Of a stretch of 64,000 bases of DNA, positions 22,485 through 32,600 are shown piece after piece. A model generated the notes under the pieces. It saw only the letters and a program-made list of their open reading frames with translations, searched no databases and was not told the origin of the DNA. Position 1 is the stretch's first letter; every line of letters starts with the position of its first letter. This stretch comes from Lucinisca nassula. Taxonomy: Eukaryota > Mollusca > Bivalvia > Lucinida > Lucinidae. The translations under genes and the position numbers were made by a program. The DNA is taken from positions 61,152,587-61,216,586 of the forward strand of contig OY757019.1 in NCBI GenBank assembly GCA_963580285.1, written 5' to 3'.

Positions 22485-22553
<69 letters not shown>
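22369..22553 (+). mobile_element. 5'-truncated bivalve-type SINE with (CA)n tail
   Basis: It begins inside the SINE body (GGGACATGATACTTCAGTG) and continues through ATATGACTGAAAAATTGTTG and GAAAGCGACGTTAAACCC to a CA repeat of about 65 bases. A longer copy is at 27,988. The conserved central domain resembles the Meta-domain SINEs described from bivalves, but that is from memory and not from a search. Confidence 0.7.
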
Positions 22554-22556
<3 letters not shown>

Positions 22557-22674
22557 TTAACATACAACAAATTCATAGGCGACAAATCAAATAAATGGAA
22601 ACTCAGTAGATACCTTTACTGAAGTAAATAAGCACATTTTGGACACACGAATGACAACATTAACACATGAACAG

Positions 22675-23020
22675 CACCGAACATAACACAAAGGGAATCG
22701 CAACGAAAGTACCGCCTCGAGACGGGCTTGTTGGCGGGGGGGGGGGGGGGGGGGGGGGGTTAAACCGGTTCACCCGCATCTTCCACCGCGGTTCACACAA
22801 ATTATTTGCCTGTTGGGCTCGCATGCAGGTCTTCTAGCTAGCTCATCAATGTGTCATCACGGGCAACAGTAAAAGTCAAAGAAAAGGCCGCGATGAAACA
22901 TTGATGAGGGCTCGACAGCTACCACACGTTGAGACACTTGGAGATCCCTTGGGCGTCAGCAGCACCACTGGACACTGGAGCAAAAGAAGACCACCAGTGG
23001 AACCCTGATGGACTCAGAAA
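22675..23020 (-). repeat. Repeat-D fragment with a 24-base G tract
   Basis: This is a diverged minus-strand copy of the repeat seen at 35,470-36,075 and 48,005-48,570 (shared: ACAAATTATTTG, 'CTGGAGCAAAAGAA'). A run of 24 G at 22,736-22,759 takes the place of the C-rich tract of other copies. Confidence 0.5.
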
Positions 23021-23089
23021 TAGACAAGTGTGCGTCACATCAATTGGATAAATTTCCAGAATTTAAATTAATTTCACAGAAATGTTTCT

Positions 23090-23727
23090 CTTATGACCCT
23101 CGATTATATTATTCCGACATGTGAAAAAAGGCCACCAGAGCTAAATAAACAACAGCAACAACAACAACAACAACAAAAACAAAATCTGCCAGCCCAATGG
23201 CCCGATTCCAAAATAATTTCACAAACATATATTCCATATACGACACTGCTAAAATTATTTTGCTCCGATAAACAAAATAGCCACCAGAGCAAAATTGGTT
23301 TAAAAAAACCTATACAGGACATCATCTTGGTCAATGACCGAACTTTCGAAAAAAATCACAGAAATGTCTCTCTCGTGCCCTTTTACCAAAATTCCTCAAA
23401 CCAGTCACCCCGGCTGAACCAAATTGCTGTCTGAAAAAAAAAAAAAAGAGAAAAACCTTTAAATGGCATGGTCATCTTGGCCAAAGCCCCGATTTCAAAA
23501 TTAGTTCACAGAAACGTTCCGCTTACAATACTTTAATTTGAAAATGATTTTACAGAAATATTCCTCTTACATTGCTAAAAGGGTTCCAGTCCAATGAAAA
23601 ACATGGTCTGAAAAGATAACAATAGAAAGAAAAAAAGTTCAACATCTTAAATCAGTTTCTCCTTCACTTCCATAAGCGATGGAACATCTAGGACAGGTGA
23701 GCAATCCAGGGCCATCATGGTACAGAA
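23090..23727 (+). repeat. Modular tandem-subrepeat element (M2), 5' end missing
   Basis: Degenerate subrepeats contain 'GCCACCAGAGC', 'TTTCACAGAAATGTT' and 'AAACAAAATAGCCACC'. A (CAA)n run is at about 23,150-23,180. It ends with the shared terminal module CAGGTGAGCAATCCAGGGCC ATCATGG at 23,694-23,720. The open frames across it are subrepeat readings. Confidence 0.55.
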
Positions 23728-24560
23728 GTGCACACAATGACATACCTATAAGCGCATAAACAGAAACTGCATCTTGTGTCGTTGGAATGGGCTTAATTAA
23801 GTATTTTCGTATGTCTCATTTCTGTATTGATCAAAGCTCGCGCTTAGCCGTTGAAAGACAACGTCTTTCTTTATCGGGACAGCTTATTCAGACCTGTGCT
23901 TACGTTGTCTATTCCAAAGCAGGCAGACGTCAAAATATTAATTTGGTGACCTGTACTGACTTATTCTAATTCCATCCTTTGATGTTTGACGAAACGTCAG
24001 TTTAGATATCAGTCTATACCTTATCATCTTAGGTCGTTTGCCAATGACTTTACTTCAGTTTTTACCTCTGACGATCCTTGACAGCCGAGGACATATATTG
24101 GAATATGATTGACGTATTCTATTTTATTTCTGTTCAAAATCAGTCAGGCTAGGTGTATAAGGTTACAGATGAGTATGTATCTTATAAATATTTACCGAAT
24201 CAGAATGTCTGCTGTTTACTGATACTTCAAGATAGTGTGAAATCGAAATAGAAGTCTATTGTAACTTTCCTGTAGCATTTATTTATGAAGTTGAACATCT
24301 ATTGATATGTCGATTGATATGCAACCAGTTTACAACGTGTCTATTATAAGATACATAATTGGAAACATTAGTAATTGACATTAGGGCCATTAAATTTAAC
24401 AAAAATTCATTCACTTTCGAATTCATGTTAAACATGGACCATATTTTTTCTGACTTTTATACTTTACCTACATGTAATGAGAAATTCATCTTCTTCACTT
24501 AGTATTCAATATTTTTTCTATCACCCTAATAACTTTTAAAGGCATGTGCCTCATGTTTGC
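23728..24560. other. No feature recognised
   Basis: AT-rich DNA. The 60-codon frame at 23,787-23,969 shows no domain. Confidence 0.4.
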
Positions 24561-24785
24561 TTAACCCATTCAGTACCAGAAACCCCTAAAAGGGTACCTT
24601 GGCAAACATTGCAGATCCAGATCAGACGCCGCTGAACGTTGCTTCTGATCAGGGCCTACACTGTTTGAAAAAAAGTTAAACCATTTCCCGAATAAATTTA
24701 GAAGAACCTGATACCACTACATTTCGAAATGGACTCCTGCCATATATAAGGTGGATAGAGGACGTCAATGCAGCAAGAACCAGGT
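24561..24785. mobile_element. TTAA-ended MITE with hairpin core, copy 1
   Basis: It starts TTAACCCATTCAGTACC. An internal hairpin at 24,603-24,667 is made of CAAACATTGCAGATCC and CTACACTGTTTG with CAGATCAGACGCC in the stem. The right end is decayed. Confidence 0.5.
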
Positions 24786-25074
24786 TACGTTGTCATGTTT
24801 TGTCTTACTATACGTGCAGTACAGTGTGCAATCCGACTGCCAGCTTGTTTTTAAAAAGTCATTGGATACGTGTAGTCCAATCTGAACTGACACTGTCATT
24901 ATTAATTATAATGTGATGTTTACCATTATTATCAGGCCATGGATGACAACTAAACTGTCTTTTTCTTTGCCTGCTTACACGTGCGGGCCATCCTGCATAA
25001 TTGTAAAATATTTGAAATAAGAGCCTGCATGACTGGACATCTGGACATTTAGCAAGAGAAATGGGTTTCTTCTG

Positions 25075-25283
25075 TTAATCCATTGTATGCGGGAAACCCC
25101 TAAAGGGGGTACCTTGGCAAACAGTGCAGACCCAAATCAGATCAGGGCCTGCACTATTTGCTAACAAAATTTTCCATCAAAAAATGAATATAAACGTAAA
25201 AATAGGCCTGACACCGCTTATATGACAAATGGAAATGTCCAACATATAGCAATGGAAGAGCCCACTAGCATACAATGGGTTAA
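25075..25283. mobile_element. TTAA-ended MITE with hairpin core, copy 2
   Basis: The ends TTAATCCATTGTATGC (25,075-25,090) and GCATACAATGGGTTAA (25,268-25,283) are inverted repeats with one mismatch. TTAA at both edges suits a piggyBac- or Kolobok-like target. The hairpin core lies at 25,117-25,161 (GCAAACAGTGCAGACCC with its complement). A sister copy is at 49,424-49,602. Confidence 0.7.
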
Positions 25284-25683
25284 TAGATGTATCGCCAAAG
25301 GGTTTTTCAGGTACTATTCCAACTGTTTGTTTTCCTCTTTGTGTGTATGTCTTACAATAGTCAGTTTTTTTTTCTTTCTGTATCCCCTGTTTTTCCATAA
25401 TAAAAAATACTACTCTCAACGGCGTTAAACTTTACAAGTAATACCCAATTGCTGTGAACTGTGAGTAGCGTTTGTCTTGGAATATTAGGCATGAAGGAAC
25501 AAGACCTATCCCTATTTAAAGTGTGTTTACCAGGGTGTGTATTTGGTGGACTTGATGACCTTCAGAGGAGAAAGTAGGTACCCGCGAAAAGCCAAAATCA
25601 AACAGACCCCCCCCCCCCCCCCCACATACGACCAGAAAAAGGTCTGAGCTAACCAACTGCCCAAAGTTGTGTATGTGTTTTAG
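25284..25683. other. No feature except a C17 tract
   Basis: A run of 17 C at 25,607-25,623. Otherwise nothing recognised. Confidence 0.4.
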
Positions 25684-25950
25684 CTTTTGTTTGTTTAAAT
25701 TGGAGTTGAACGGCCCAGTCAACACTAGTTTAGGTCATTTTGGGCCGGTCACGTATCCACACTTTTCCTGGGTAGGCGTAAACGTAAGCGCTTAAACAGT
25801 ACAGTGCATATTTTCACCAGAAACTGACAACTGCCCTCCTTGAATAAGCGGAAGAGAGAGAATGACCGTAGAAAAGATTTCATGGACAATGTGTTTCTAA
25901 ACTGCAGCCCTTGTTGAACCTCTTCCAAAATTACTGAAACGGGTTCATCC
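25684..25950 (-). mobile_element. SINE-B copy lacking its tRNA head
   Basis: It shares TTGAACGGCCCAGTCAACAC, GGGCCGGTCA and AGAATGACCGTAGAAAAGAT with the copy at 13,229. The tRNA-like part is absent, which fits 5' truncation during reverse transcription. Confidence 0.65.
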
Positions 25951-25989
25951 AATGGATAAGATTACCACCAGGGCTAAAAAATATAGTTA

Positions 25990-26215
25990 GATTAGGCTAT
26001 ATGATGGTTCCACCCAGAGCTGACACCGACCGCTCGCGAGTAACTGGTGAAGTGAAGGCAATGGTCAGGAATTAACCCACAGCTCCCATCAGAGACACCA
26101 AGGGAAAGAAACACATACATGAAATAACTAGACCCTAATGGAAACATCGCTAACGGGAAGCCAAAAATCCAATCAATTTTTTCTGAAATTTATCCGAAAA
26201 GTTTGGTTTGCCTTC
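25990..26215 (+). repeat. Left half of a split SINE-A followed by Repeat-D fragment
   Basis: 25,994-26,049 matches the SINE-A head (CCACCCAGAGCTGACACCGA). 26,050-26,215 is Repeat-D (CCCATCAGAGACACC, GAAACACATACATGAAATAA). The rest of this SINE-A appears at 32,601-32,752, beyond the Harbinger element, in the same orientation. Confidence 0.5.
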
Positions 26216-26218
26216 TAA

Positions 26219-26330
26219 AGCCGTGTTTATATGCAGACTTTACCCCCCAGTGTAAATTTGCTCCCGGGTGTAAATTTACACCCCGGCGTAAATTTGCACC
26301 CCCTTGTGTTGCGTTCATATGTCAATTAAA
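26219..26330 (+). repeat. Left Harbinger terminus with GTGTAAATT subrepeats
   Basis: After the 16-bp inverted terminus come three degenerate copies of 'GTGTAAATTTGCTCCCGG', one of them inverted (GTGTAAATTTACACC). The right terminus (32,520-32,600) carries the same kind of motifs in inverse. They could be transposase binding sites. Confidence 0.6.
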
Positions 26331-26422
26331 ATCGACAAGGTGCCATATAAGTTCAGTGTACATTTAACACAGATCATTCAGTTTTGTCTGGACATTTGCC
26401 GTGTAAAGATGTATAATTTGGT

Positions 26423-26594
26423 TTTTTTGTTTGTTTGATTTGAGGTTTAACGTCCCCGTCAACACTGTATAGGTCATTTTGGAGACGTTGCTTCCAATTT
26501 GGGGGACTTTTACCCGACATTGAGATGAAATGACATCTCAAGCCCTGTCGCCCAATGAAACCAATAGGGTTTATTAGCATGGACGGCCCGCCTC
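26423..26594 (-). mobile_element. 5'-truncated SINE-A with perfect 12-bp target duplication
   Basis: GTATAATTTGGT occurs at 26,411-26,422 and 26,595-26,606, exactly bracketing a SINE-A copy that stops after ...AGCATGGACGG. Truncation at the 5' end plus direct repeats indicates target-primed reverse transcription. Confidence 0.8.
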
Positions 26595-26606
26595 GTATAA
26601 TTTGGT

Positions 26607-27440
26607 GCGCATAAGACAAAAAAGAACCCGGGTCATGCAAACAGCAGTTTGGGTGGCTGCTGCATCAGCTGTTCTAAGCAAGGAACGGACAGTGTGGACA
26701 AAGCCGCGAGGTCGGGACTTGTTGATTCAATATTGTGCTAGGGACATACACTGGCGAACAGTGGCGGGGAGATTTCAGAATGTCACGAGCCTCCTTTCAG
26801 ATACTTGGGGTCGATAGAGCTTTTTTGCGGTTAGTAGAGCGGATGGTCCAAAACTGATCTCTTTGATTTTTTTTTCTTTATTTTTGTATTTTAGTGTACT
26901 TGAACAACACCTTAATCCATACAAGTTATGTTACGTCTAGAAAATCGTTTGAAAATAATAGGATAAATTTACGTCCTATCCGTAAAATATCATTATTTTC
27001 AAACGATTTTCTAGACGTGACACAACCATTTGTATAGATTAAGGTGTTGTTCAAGTACGCTAAAATGCAAAAAAATAAAGAGAAAAATTTCTAAGAGATC
27101 AGTTTTGGACCATCCGCTCTACTAACCGCAAGAAACTCTACTGACCCCAAGTACCTGTGATGCGACAGGCTTCGCATTCCTCTTCAGCATGATGCGCGCG
27201 TTCGACCAGTTCTCTCCGTTGAACGGCAAGTAGCAGTGACTGTATTACCTTGCAGGGACCTCCGAATACAGCACGATTGGGAACCTATTCGGCATTACAA
27301 AGTCGACTGTTTGTCAGTGTGCCAGGACAGTCTATTCCGTGATTGTGGATAAACTTTTTGGTGATTCCGCTAAATTTTCACAACTCTGGTGGTGCGATCG
27401 ATGGCACACACGTTCCAATACTATGCATTGCAGAAAGATT
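26607..27440 (+). pseudogene. Broken PIF/Harbinger (HARBI1-like) transposase
   Basis: Three recognisable pieces remain. Upstream of the MITE, ERTVWTKPRGRDLL and, in a shifted frame, FRMSRASFQI resemble the N-terminal region. Downstream, DRLRIPLQHDARVRPVLSVE and RQVAVTV are followed, after a frameshift, by AGTSEYSTIGNLFGITKSTV, the helix-turn-helix-like block typical of the family. After another frameshift comes GAIDGTHVPI with the first catalytic Asp of the DDE triad. The later Asp and Glu blocks are missing. A 348-bp MITE interrupts the gene between FQI and DRL. At least three frame changes make it non-functional. The family call rests on these motifs as I know them and not on a search. Confidence 0.75.
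26804..27151. mobile_element. Palindromic MITE inserted in the transposase, TA duplication
   Basis: The arms of about 155 bases are nearly perfect inverted repeats, from CTTGGGGTCGATAGAG to the central AATAATAGGATAAATT. The loop is about 30 bases. TA lies at 26,802-26,803 and 27,152-27,153. Removing the element and one TA restores continuity with the transposase reading, which proves insertion. The TA target suggests Tc1/mariner mobilisation. Confidence 0.85.
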
Positions 27441-27974
27441 TAGCAAATCGATCGATCCTAGCGCAAAGTTGACATGTCAAATTGTGACGTGAGTCGTGTG
27501 AGAATGAGGGTATTTTTGCACGGAAATTTACAACAGTCATTAAAGTCTGTTTCATAAACGCGACGAGAGCGATAAAAAGGAATGCTCAGCGGTTTACGGT
27601 CGGTTTCAGATTATGCCGCTCAAATTCATATTATCAGATTATCAGATTATTCAGATTATCCAAGCCCTGACGGGCGGGGCCTTAGTATATGAAGTTTAAA
27701 TCTGAATATGATTATGGTGATGAATGTGTCAATTTATGTTTAATCAGCTATCGCCAGCTTTAATGCTAAATGTTGACAGCCATGGACAGAAACCACAAAA
27801 GTTCCCTGTTGATATACACGAGCATCAAAAGCTCTGACAAGATCGGCATTGTGTGCAGGCTATAATCAGACATGGACCTTTCAAGCACCAACAACTTTAT
27901 GGGTCAATTGTTTGTCAATCGACCCAAAGTTACTAAGCATAAAACGCTTCAGTGCTGAAGTCCATGTGACTATC
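27441..27974. other. No feature recognised
   Basis: Includes a short ATCAGATT repeat at about 27,628-27,660. Probably the rest of the Harbinger interior. Confidence 0.35.
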
Positions 27975-27987
27975 ACTGATTTGCATG

Positions 27988-28288
27988 GGGAACGGGAGGT
28001 CTCGGGTTCGATCCCGGGCCGCGACATACCAAAGTCGTTAAAAATGGTACTAGCTGCTCCTCGCTTGGCACTCAGATTTACGGGGTAGAGCTAGGACTGG
28101 TCGATCCAGTGTCAGGATAATGTGACTGGGTGTGGTATCATGTAATGTGTCTGGGACATGATACTTCAGTGAGGCAGCACTATAAACGTGAGCATTGAGC
28201 TCCCTGTCGCAACCAGACACCGTCGTGATATGACTGAAAAATTGTTGAAAGCGACGTTAAACCCGAATTCACACACACACACACACAC
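27988..28288 (+). mobile_element. Bivalve-type SINE with 13-bp target duplication
   Basis: ACTGATTTGCATG at 27,975-27,987 and 28,289-28,301 is a perfect 13-bp duplication. The element keeps only the 3' half of its tRNA head (GGTCTCGGGTTCGATCCCGG, B-box). It has the full body with ATATGACTGAAAAATTGTTG and ends GCGACGTTAAACCC plus a CA run. Confidence 0.85.
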
Positions 28289-28384
28289 ACTGATTTGCAT
28301 GAAACCCATATAACTTATTTATAGAAAATAGTAGCGTTAATTTTATCGCAGCAGGTTGTCTATAGAATCTGGACAGGAACCATG

Positions 28385-28540
28385 AGTCGGGCTTGACAAA
28401 TGTTGTAGACCCAACTCAGACGCCACAGAACACGACGTCTTATCAGGGTCTGTACTCTTTGCTTACAGTAAAGGAATTAAGGATCAGACGACGCAAAACG
28501 CAGCGTCTGATCAAGGTCTACACGTTAAATTGCTTAAAAA
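28385..28540. repeat. Two hairpin cores of the TTAA-MITE family
   Basis: GTTGTAGACCCAACTCAGACGCC with GTCTTATCAGGGTCTGTAC, and directly after it GGATCAGACGACGC with GCAGCGTCTGATCAAGG, form two adjacent stem-loops. The outer ends are not clear. Confidence 0.5.
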
Positions 28541-28764
28541 ACTTGAATTTAAGGGTTAAACAAAACCTTTTATGTCCAGGACTATTTTCCCAGCCTACAC
28601 TCAGAGACAATTGACCCACCGGTATTCAATGCTTTGATTTTTCATCAGCATGTTGATGAAATACCATTCAGAAAAGTTTTGAGATTAATTTCGGCATACA
28701 CTGTTGCCACGCATCCGGCTGAAAGAGCCATACAAACCGAAGTTGAAAATCTTAGCAAGTGTTC

Positions 28765-28845
28765 TAATGACTCGGGGTCGATCCTGCGACCCCTGGTTTA
28801 CAAGGAGAGTAGCATAACCACTGAACCACGGAGGCTTCTGTCTTG
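28765..28845 (-). repeat. Relic of the tRNA-Thr-headed SINE (head only)
   Basis: The minus strand reads CCTCCGTGGTTCAGTGG ... CTTGTAAACCAGGGG ... AGGATCGACCCC, matching the head of the SINE at 13,700. Confidence 0.6.
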
Positions 28846-29889
28846 CTATTAAGAAGACAGCATGTATGACGGATAGCATAGTCATGGCATTGAGCGTAGA
28901 GGAAAATCAGATTCTCCGTCACTGACATAACCATAAGTACGAGCGTAGTCCTAACTCCATTGTTTGGTCAAAGCAAGCTGAAAGCTTCAGGTACCTTAAC
29001 TAGAAGTATGGCGAACTAGTTCACGCTCACATTCTGGCCATTTCATAGAAGACGAAGACTAGGCGGCTCTCTTGAATTCCCACATTCTGTTATTGTTAGG
29101 AGTAAATGTGAGGCAATTTTCTGCCATGGTTAAACTGCAAAGTAGGTACACAGTTTCATTGACCATTTCGAGATCGTAACATGATAATTTTTATGACCTA
29201 TGTTTCATCTTGCAACAACATATCAATCATGGTTATGCGTTAATAGGTCCTTCAATAAAACATGGTGGAACACTTGAAATTTTATCAGTTATTTTCTAAC
29301 GTTCAGTTCTAATTTACATATTGCGGGAACTACCCTCTAATCAGAATCCTGGTTAGTTGCTTAAATTGGTTTTGACATTTTGTTAACAAATCACAGGCCT
29401 AGTTTACATATAGCGGGTGTTTCAATCTATCCGTCGTACCCATGAGCCCATATAAAAGTGTCTTTTAGGCCTCTACACGGGCACAAGCGCGGAATATTTC
29501 TTTAAATCACAACTCGTTAGGCATCTGCTATCAGTGATGGCATCTAAAATGGTCCCAGAAGATCTCGTTGACATTTAAGGTCCACAGGCAGTTCAGTGGG
29601 GACACCCGTTGCTCCTTAATTGAAGCGTCAATGGGGAATTTATACAGCATGACGTATACTGAGTTTTGCAACTTTTTGCAAGAGGTGTAAGTTTCAGGCT
29701 CTGAGAGTTTCTTTCCTGGATTTGGAAAACGAGTACATAGAACTTACAGAACGTAACTATCACAAAGTTGTGAGTCTTGTGGGAGCACTGACTCATTGAG
29801 AATTAATATCAAAGTAACGGAGGGTACCTCGCCAAGGTAGGTCTAAATACATGTACTTAAAACCAGATACAAGAGATGCAAAAATGTCT
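28846..29889. other. No feature recognised
   Basis: About 1 kb inside the Harbinger bounds without recognisable motifs. It could hold original Harbinger sequence. Confidence 0.35.
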
Positions 29890-30082
29890 CAAAGGATTAT
29901 ACGTAAGCGGTTAACCAGTGCGCCAAAAACTGGCAACTGCTCTTCTTGAATCATCGGAATGGCGAGAATGACCGTAGAAAAGATGTCATGATCAATCTCA
30001 ACGACACCGACAGGTATCGAACCCGCGTCGTCCTGATCGCAAGTCAGACGCGCATCCGACTGAGCTACCGAAGCCGGGCGTT
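29890..30082 (-). mobile_element. SINE-B relic with tRNA-Ala(TGC)-like head
   Basis: The minus-strand head reads CGGTAGCTCAGTCGGATGCG ... CTTGCGA loop ... GGGTTCGATACCTG. The body AGAATGACCGTAGAAAAGAT is shared with SINE-B. The 3' tail is missing. Confidence 0.6.
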
Positions 30083-30422
30083 AAGTGTTGGCTACTCGAT
30101 CATGAGTGTAACTTTACCGAATTCAGTGCGACAGATGTGCACTCGTATGTGTTGCTAGACACAAAAATTTTGAAAAGCAAAATAGATGGGAAGCCTAAAT
30201 GAGAACGTGTGAGCTAAAATATCTATATGGACCAAATCCCGCTAAAATGCATGCCACATTTTTAACCATTACCTCTTGGATATTTTTGTTCTGCTTTTAC
30301 GGACCTTTAAAAATCATTTCACATATCGGGGCGATCCTTAATCAGAGTCGGGCGAAAACTGGAGTACTCGGAGAAAAGACACCTGACCTTCCGTTGCAGA
30401 ACTTGGCGTTTCACATGTGATC

Positions 30423-30505
30423 CGGGTGGGGCTCGAATCACAGCGGTTAGAGACCCAAAGATTAAGAGTCAGCGCCTTTACCCATCAAGCCAGGAAGGCC
30501 CGGTT
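30423..30505 (-). repeat. tRNA-like SINE relic
   Basis: A minus-strand 'CTGGCTTGATGGGTAAAGGC' and 'GTGATTCGAGCCCC' resemble degenerate A and B boxes. Confidence 0.3.
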
Positions 30506-30519
30506 AATCACTTGGGCAT

Positions 30520-30710
30520 AGTGTTTGTTTGATTTGAGGTTTAACGTCCCCGTCAACACTGTAAAGGTCATTTTGGAGACGTTGCTTCCGATGTTGTGGG
30601 ACTTTTACCCGACATTGAGATGAAATGACAAATCAAGCCCTACCGCCCATAAAAACCGTTAGGTTTTAAGGAGAGGTCCGACTCGCATCACTTTTCCTGG
30701 GCAGGCTAAG

Positions 30711-30742
<32 letters not shown>

Positions 30743-31040
30743 CGACCTTATTTATAAAGGGTAACACATTTAGTAAATTAGTACTAATCTTCCATGTGGC
30801 CCTCTTTTCCTGGGTACAAACCAGTACTACGCAATGTGGATAAAGTCTCTTGCTCAAGGAAACAACACTTGCCGCTCGTGGGGATCGAACCCGGTACCTC
30901 TCGATCCCGAGTCCGATACTTTACCTCTGCACCACAGCGCTCCACTGTTAACTGTTTACCAGTACTCAAGTTCGGTCGGTTACAGCTCTGCGCGGAAGCA
31001 TCGTGCAGTCCAATCTATTTCTCCAGGCCCCGATAGTGTC
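30520..31040 (-). mobile_element. SINE-A copy split by SINE-F
   Basis: SINE-A runs from TTTGTTTGATTTGAGG (30,527) to GGGCAGGCTAAGAC (about 30,712) and resumes with TTTACCAGTACTCAAG (about 30,955). SINE-F occupies 30,714-30,948. Confidence 0.7.
30714..30948 (-). mobile_element. SINE-F with tRNA-like head and (TAA)n tail, copy 1
   Basis: The minus-strand head GGAGCGCTGTGGTGCAGAGG carries the B-box GGTTCGATCCCC. The body includes 'AGACTTTATCCACATTGCG', and the 3' tail is an ATT run (plus-strand TAATAA, 30,714-30,743). A second copy is at 38,276-38,508 with the same ends. Overlapping short frames are incidental. Confidence 0.75.
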
Positions 31041-31057
31041 ATTGTTTATATCTGCTA

Positions 31058-31255
31058 TCCAGCACAATCTGAAGATGTACCTCTGTTTACCGCAGTCATA
31101 ATAGCATACTGAAGGTTGTCTTTAACCGCAGCTCGAAGTTCGCTTGTGTGAAGAAGTTTTTTGATGTACTGAAAACACTATTCCACAGGGTTTAATGTGG
31201 GCGCGAAAACAGGCGTGAACACGTATTCAGTTCCTGCTTCCTCAAACATTACAAC
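31058..31255 (-). pseudogene. C-terminal relic of a Tc1/IS630-type DDE transposase
   Basis: The minus-strand translation gives FEEAGTEYVFTPVFAPTLNP then VE, an in-frame stop, and CFQYIKKLLHTSELRAAV. The 'P-x-x-N-P-x-E' pattern followed by an IK-rich helix is the last part of DDE_3-type transposases, with the E being the third catalytic residue. Everything upstream is lost. It lies inside the Harbinger bounds but belongs to a different superfamily, so it is a separate insertion. Confidence 0.5.
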
Positions 31256-31259
31256 CATA

Positions 31260-31350
31260 ATCTGTCCGACTCGGAACAGTCCAACAATATTGGAAACTAC
31301 GTCTCAAAAATGATCTACACAGTGTTGAAGGGGACGTTAAACCTCTAAAC
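31260..31350 (+). repeat. SINE-A 3' fragment
   Basis: GTCTCAAAAATGATCTACAC through GGGGACGTTAAACCTC: only the last 80-90 bases of the family. Confidence 0.5.
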
Positions 31351-31499
31351 AATAAAAAAGGTGTATAGCACAGTTGTCTTTTTTAACCAGTTCCTCTGGA
31401 TTTAAACACATATTTCCATTATTGTCATATGAATGCACGGCCTCTTGAAAAAAAAATCAAAAACCGTATCTATATTGCTGGCCCCACCCACAATATTTG

Positions 31500-31785
31500 C
31501 GGTGTTGGGGTGGCACCGGGCTTAATGAAATAGATGGGCTGCATGATGCTTCCACGCAGAGCTAAAACCGACCGCAAACAGCTTAGATGATCTAAGCCTG
31601 TCAAGACAAAGTGATGCGTGTTGGACCGTCCATGCATGTACACCCTCTTAGTTTCATTGGGTGGCAGGTCTTGAGATGTCATTCCATCTCAATGTCAAAG
31701 GTAAAAGTCACACAAAATTGGAAGCAACGTCTCAGAATGACCTACATAGTGTTGACGGGGACGATTAACCTCAAATCAAACAACA
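31500..31785 (+). mobile_element. SINE-A copy
   Basis: Near full length, GGGCTGCATGATGCTTCCAC to GTTGACGGGGACGATTAACC. The head is C/G-rich and slightly rearranged. Confidence 0.7.
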
Positions 31786-31894
31786 TTTGCGTATGTCATA
31801 CCGTATACTCCAATAAGCAAACTGAGTTTTCTGCCCGCGGAGAAATTCAACGGCTTATTCCCCCTTTGTCCATAATACATGGTGACAACAAGCG

Positions 31895-32185
31895 ACAGTC
31901 CGCACCGCCCATCGGGGCTTGGAGAAAAAAATGGGCCGCGTGTGATGTTGTCACGCAGAGGTAAAACTGACCACTCATGAGTACTGGTAAACCGCTTAGA
32001 AGGCTGAGCCTGCCCAGGCCAGACCGCCAAATGCATGTAAGCCTTTGGCTTCATTGGGCGACAGGGCTTAAGTTGTCAGTTCATCTTAGTGTCGGGTAAA
32101 AGTCTCACATAATTAGAAGCAACGTCCCCAAAATGACATAAATAGTGATGACGGGGACGTTAAACCTCAAATCAATCAATCAACA
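31895..32185 (+). mobile_element. SINE-A copy
   Basis: Near full length, CACCGCCCATCGGGGCTTGG to GGGGACGTTAAACCTCAAAT and then (CAAT)n. CAACAAGC occurs on both sides (about 31,887 and 32,190). Confidence 0.7.
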
Positions 32186-32600
32186 AGCTGGAGGTTCGTC
32201 AAAATAAGGGCTGATGCTGTGGAGAACGTCAATGAAAAACTTGCGTGAAACGAAACGGACTATAGACAATCATCGGTAACGCTCTTGCACAAAACTACTT
32301 CTGATTGGTTATTATGCTTGAACAGTATGACGCAGTTATAAACAATCTGTGATTACGCGAGCCCAATAGATTGACACTTGTACGGCTGTTTTGCTAGATC
32401 ATTTTGCAATCGATAATATCACAAAAAAGAAAGCCACCGCTTATAGTTTGTTTGTATAAGGAGTTGCATAGTAAATAGCGGAAAATTTAACCACACTTAC
32501 TAAAAGAAAAAAAAAACTTTGGGTTCACATGTCAAAATGTGAATTTACACTCCCGGTGTATATTTGCACCCGGGTGTAAATTGTGCATATAAACACGGCT

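Larger units (their letters stand above)
26219..32600 (+). mobile_element. Decayed PIF/Harbinger DNA transposon with TAA target duplication
   Basis: AGCCGTGTTTATATGC at 26,219 is inverted at the right end as GCATATAAACACGGCT (32,585-32,600). TAA flanks both sides (26,216-26,218 and 32,601-32,603). PIF/Harbinger elements duplicate TWA on insertion, and a Harbinger-type transposase relic sits near the left end, so two independent lines agree. The inner parts of both termini repeat GTGTAAATTT-like motifs. Most of the 6.4 kb is now later insertions: at least four SINE-A copies, SINE-B, a bivalve-type SINE, SINE-F, a palindromic MITE and an unrelated DDE transposase relic. The second, Myb-like protein usual for Harbinger was not found. 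Confidence 0.75.

Noticed and set aside
22736..22759. G24 tract as a regulatory quadruplex
   Set aside because: It replaces the C-rich tract of Repeat-D copies and is best read as homopolymer expansion or sequencing slippage.
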